Assembly: GCA_938014215.1 (NCBI GenBank)
Contig: CALLRW010000029.1
Span: forward strand, 25,355 to 89,354
Direction of reading: 5' to 3'
Length of the DNA: 64,000 bases
Source of the DNA: an uncultured Alistipes sp.
GTDB taxonomy: Bacteria; Bacteroidota; Bacteroidia; Bacteroidales; Rikenellaceae
How positions within the stretch are numbered: the stretch's first letter is position 1; every line of letters begins with the position of its first letter. Position numbers and translations under genes: made by a program. Of this stretch, positions 63,556-64,000 are shown one piece after another. The notes below the pieces were generated by a model, which was not told where the DNA came from, ran no database searches, and was given only the letters and a program-made list of their open reading frames with translations.

Positions 63556-63774
63556 TCAGCGAATTACATCTTTCAGGCTGACATTCAGCGCATTACATAT
63601 TATGCAGAGTGTCTTGATCGTTAAATTCGTCCGACCCGCCTCGATTCGGCTCAGGTTGGATCGTTCCATATCGCATCGGTAAGCCAGTTCCTGAACAGTC
63701 AACCTTTTCTCTTTCCTTAACTCTTTGATTCTTCGGGAGATATAAAGCACTTCTTCCTGATAATCCATTCCCAT
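63556..63774 (-). CDS. Small XRE-family helix-turn-helix regulator
   Basis: 72 aa from MGMDYQEEVLYISRRIKELR; the frame continues to 63807 but begins in the intergenic dyad region. The helix-turn-helix spans LTVQELAYRCDMERSNLSRIEAG, with an AT-rich gene body unlike its neighbours. It is the size of an XRE DNA-binding domain with no partner domain, so it probably works as a dimer. It faces away from the lipoprotein gene; the two dyads between them are its likely binding sites. Confidence 0.85.
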   Translation of the reverse strand: MGMDYQEEVLYISRRIKELRKEKRLTVQELAYRCDMERSNLSRIEAGRTNLTIKTLCIICNALNVSLKDVIR

Positions 63775-63795
63775 TTCAAAAATCTCCACAAAAAT

Positions 63796-63826
63796 TTTGC
63801 TGTGCAAATTTTTATCTTTATATTTG
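63796..63826 (+). promoter_or_regulatory. Promoter of the right-edge lipoprotein gene
   Basis: TTTG at 63796-63799, exactly 19 bp before TATATTTG at 63819-63826. The -7 box is inside one dyad and the transcription start (near 63833) is at the edge of a second. Confidence 0.78.
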
Positions 63827-63850
63827 CACCATGCGTATCATATATGATAC
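63802..63850. promoter_or_regulatory. Two perfect dyads (candidate operators)
   Basis: Dyad A: GTGCAAAT at 63802-63809 and ATTTGCAC at 63822-63829, 12-bp spacer, overlapping the -7 box. Dyad B: the 16-bp palindrome GTATCATATATGATAC at 63835-63850, just after the predicted transcription start. Both are perfect. A repressor bound at either would block the rightward promoter. Confidence 0.7.
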
Positions 63851-63926
63851 CAACAAAGGCAAAAAAGATTATAGGGAACCAAAAAACGAGAAGCACAAAC
63901 ACACTCATTTATTCAATCATTTCACT

Positions 63927-64000
63927 ATGAAAAACAACTTGTTAATTAAGCTTTTGGCAATGTTCTTGACAGGAACAATGCTGATTGGTGCCGGTTGCAA
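63927..64000 (+). CDS. Lipoprotein, N-terminal fragment
   Basis: The sequence from 63927 reads MKNNLLIKLLAMFLTGTMLI and then GAGC at the window edge: a signal peptide with an IGAGC lipobox (Cys at residue 24). An in-frame ATG 32 codons earlier (63831) lies in the promoter dyad and would add a charged extension, so it is rejected. The remainder is outside the window. An outer-membrane or periplasmic lipoprotein under control of the divergent XRE regulator is likely. Confidence 0.75.
   Translation, partial: MKNNLLIKLLAMFLTGTMLIGAGC

Overview
The window is chromosomal DNA from a GC-rich member of the Bacteroidales, most likely the Rikenellaceae and probably Alistipes (inference). The evidence is the Bacteroidetes-type -7 box (TAnnTTTG) in front of many genes, a NusG-like UpxY capsule antiterminator, a DUF3078 outer-membrane protein, a Bacteroidetes-style glycogen module, a serine-palmitoyltransferase-like enzyme, and the near absence of strong Shine-Dalgarno sequences. 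No rRNA, CRISPR array, insertion sequence or prophage was seen. There is one tRNA, tRNA-Gly(GCC).

Layout. (1) 1-6418: the start of a leftward surface-polysaccharide locus. It reads tyrosine recombinase, UpxY, HAD phosphatase, flippase, FrhB-like Fe-S protein, polysaccharide pyruvyl transferase and the first codons of a family 2 glycosyltransferase, with 4-bp ATGA overlaps between four consecutive genes. (2) 7192-16333: a leftward glycerol-3-phosphate operon, glpA-glpB-glpC, then two organophosphate-type transporters, a HAD-IIA phosphatase and a secreted propeller-like protein. (3) 16334-18513: a gene-poor stretch with a long hairpin, a tRNA-Gly, a shrunken relic of the same tRNA, and a frameshifted S51 peptidase gene. 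(4) 18650-31352: housekeeping and lipid genes (an alpha-oxoamine synthase for sphingo- or sulfonolipids, a cation symporter, a radical SAM protein, yaaA, dxs, pyrH, a TlpA-like protein, frr, an alpha/beta hydrolase, pckA). (5) 31353-42510: hemW and a rightward glycogen module: a GT3 synthase-GT35 phosphorylase fusion, a debranching enzyme with a histone-H1-like tail, a GT4 glycosyltransferase and a GH57 enzyme. (6) 42781-49343: HxlR regulator and DJ-1-like protein (divergent), GH65 enzyme, AraC regulator, lipid kinase, ApbE. (7) 49535-55309: rpsO, pnp, an OmpA/TPR-like lipoprotein, deoC. (8) 55742-63432: a small membrane protein, S41 protease and DUF3078 protein; nfo; and an operon of cvpA, rsgA, a TrmH-type methyltransferase and a class III aminotransferase. 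(9) 63433-64000: an abrupt AT-rich edge with a small XRE regulator divergent from a lipoprotein gene that runs off the window, separated by two perfect dyads.

Genes working together: the UpxY locus builds and exports a surface glycan. The glp operon imports glycerol phosphates and oxidises them through the membrane-linked GlpABC complex. The glycogen module makes, trims and breaks down storage glucan. S41/DUF3078 and ApbE act in the envelope. Intergenic DNA is unusual for its many tandem repeats and long polypurine tracts, nearly all with the purines on the same strand whatever the direction of the neighbouring genes.
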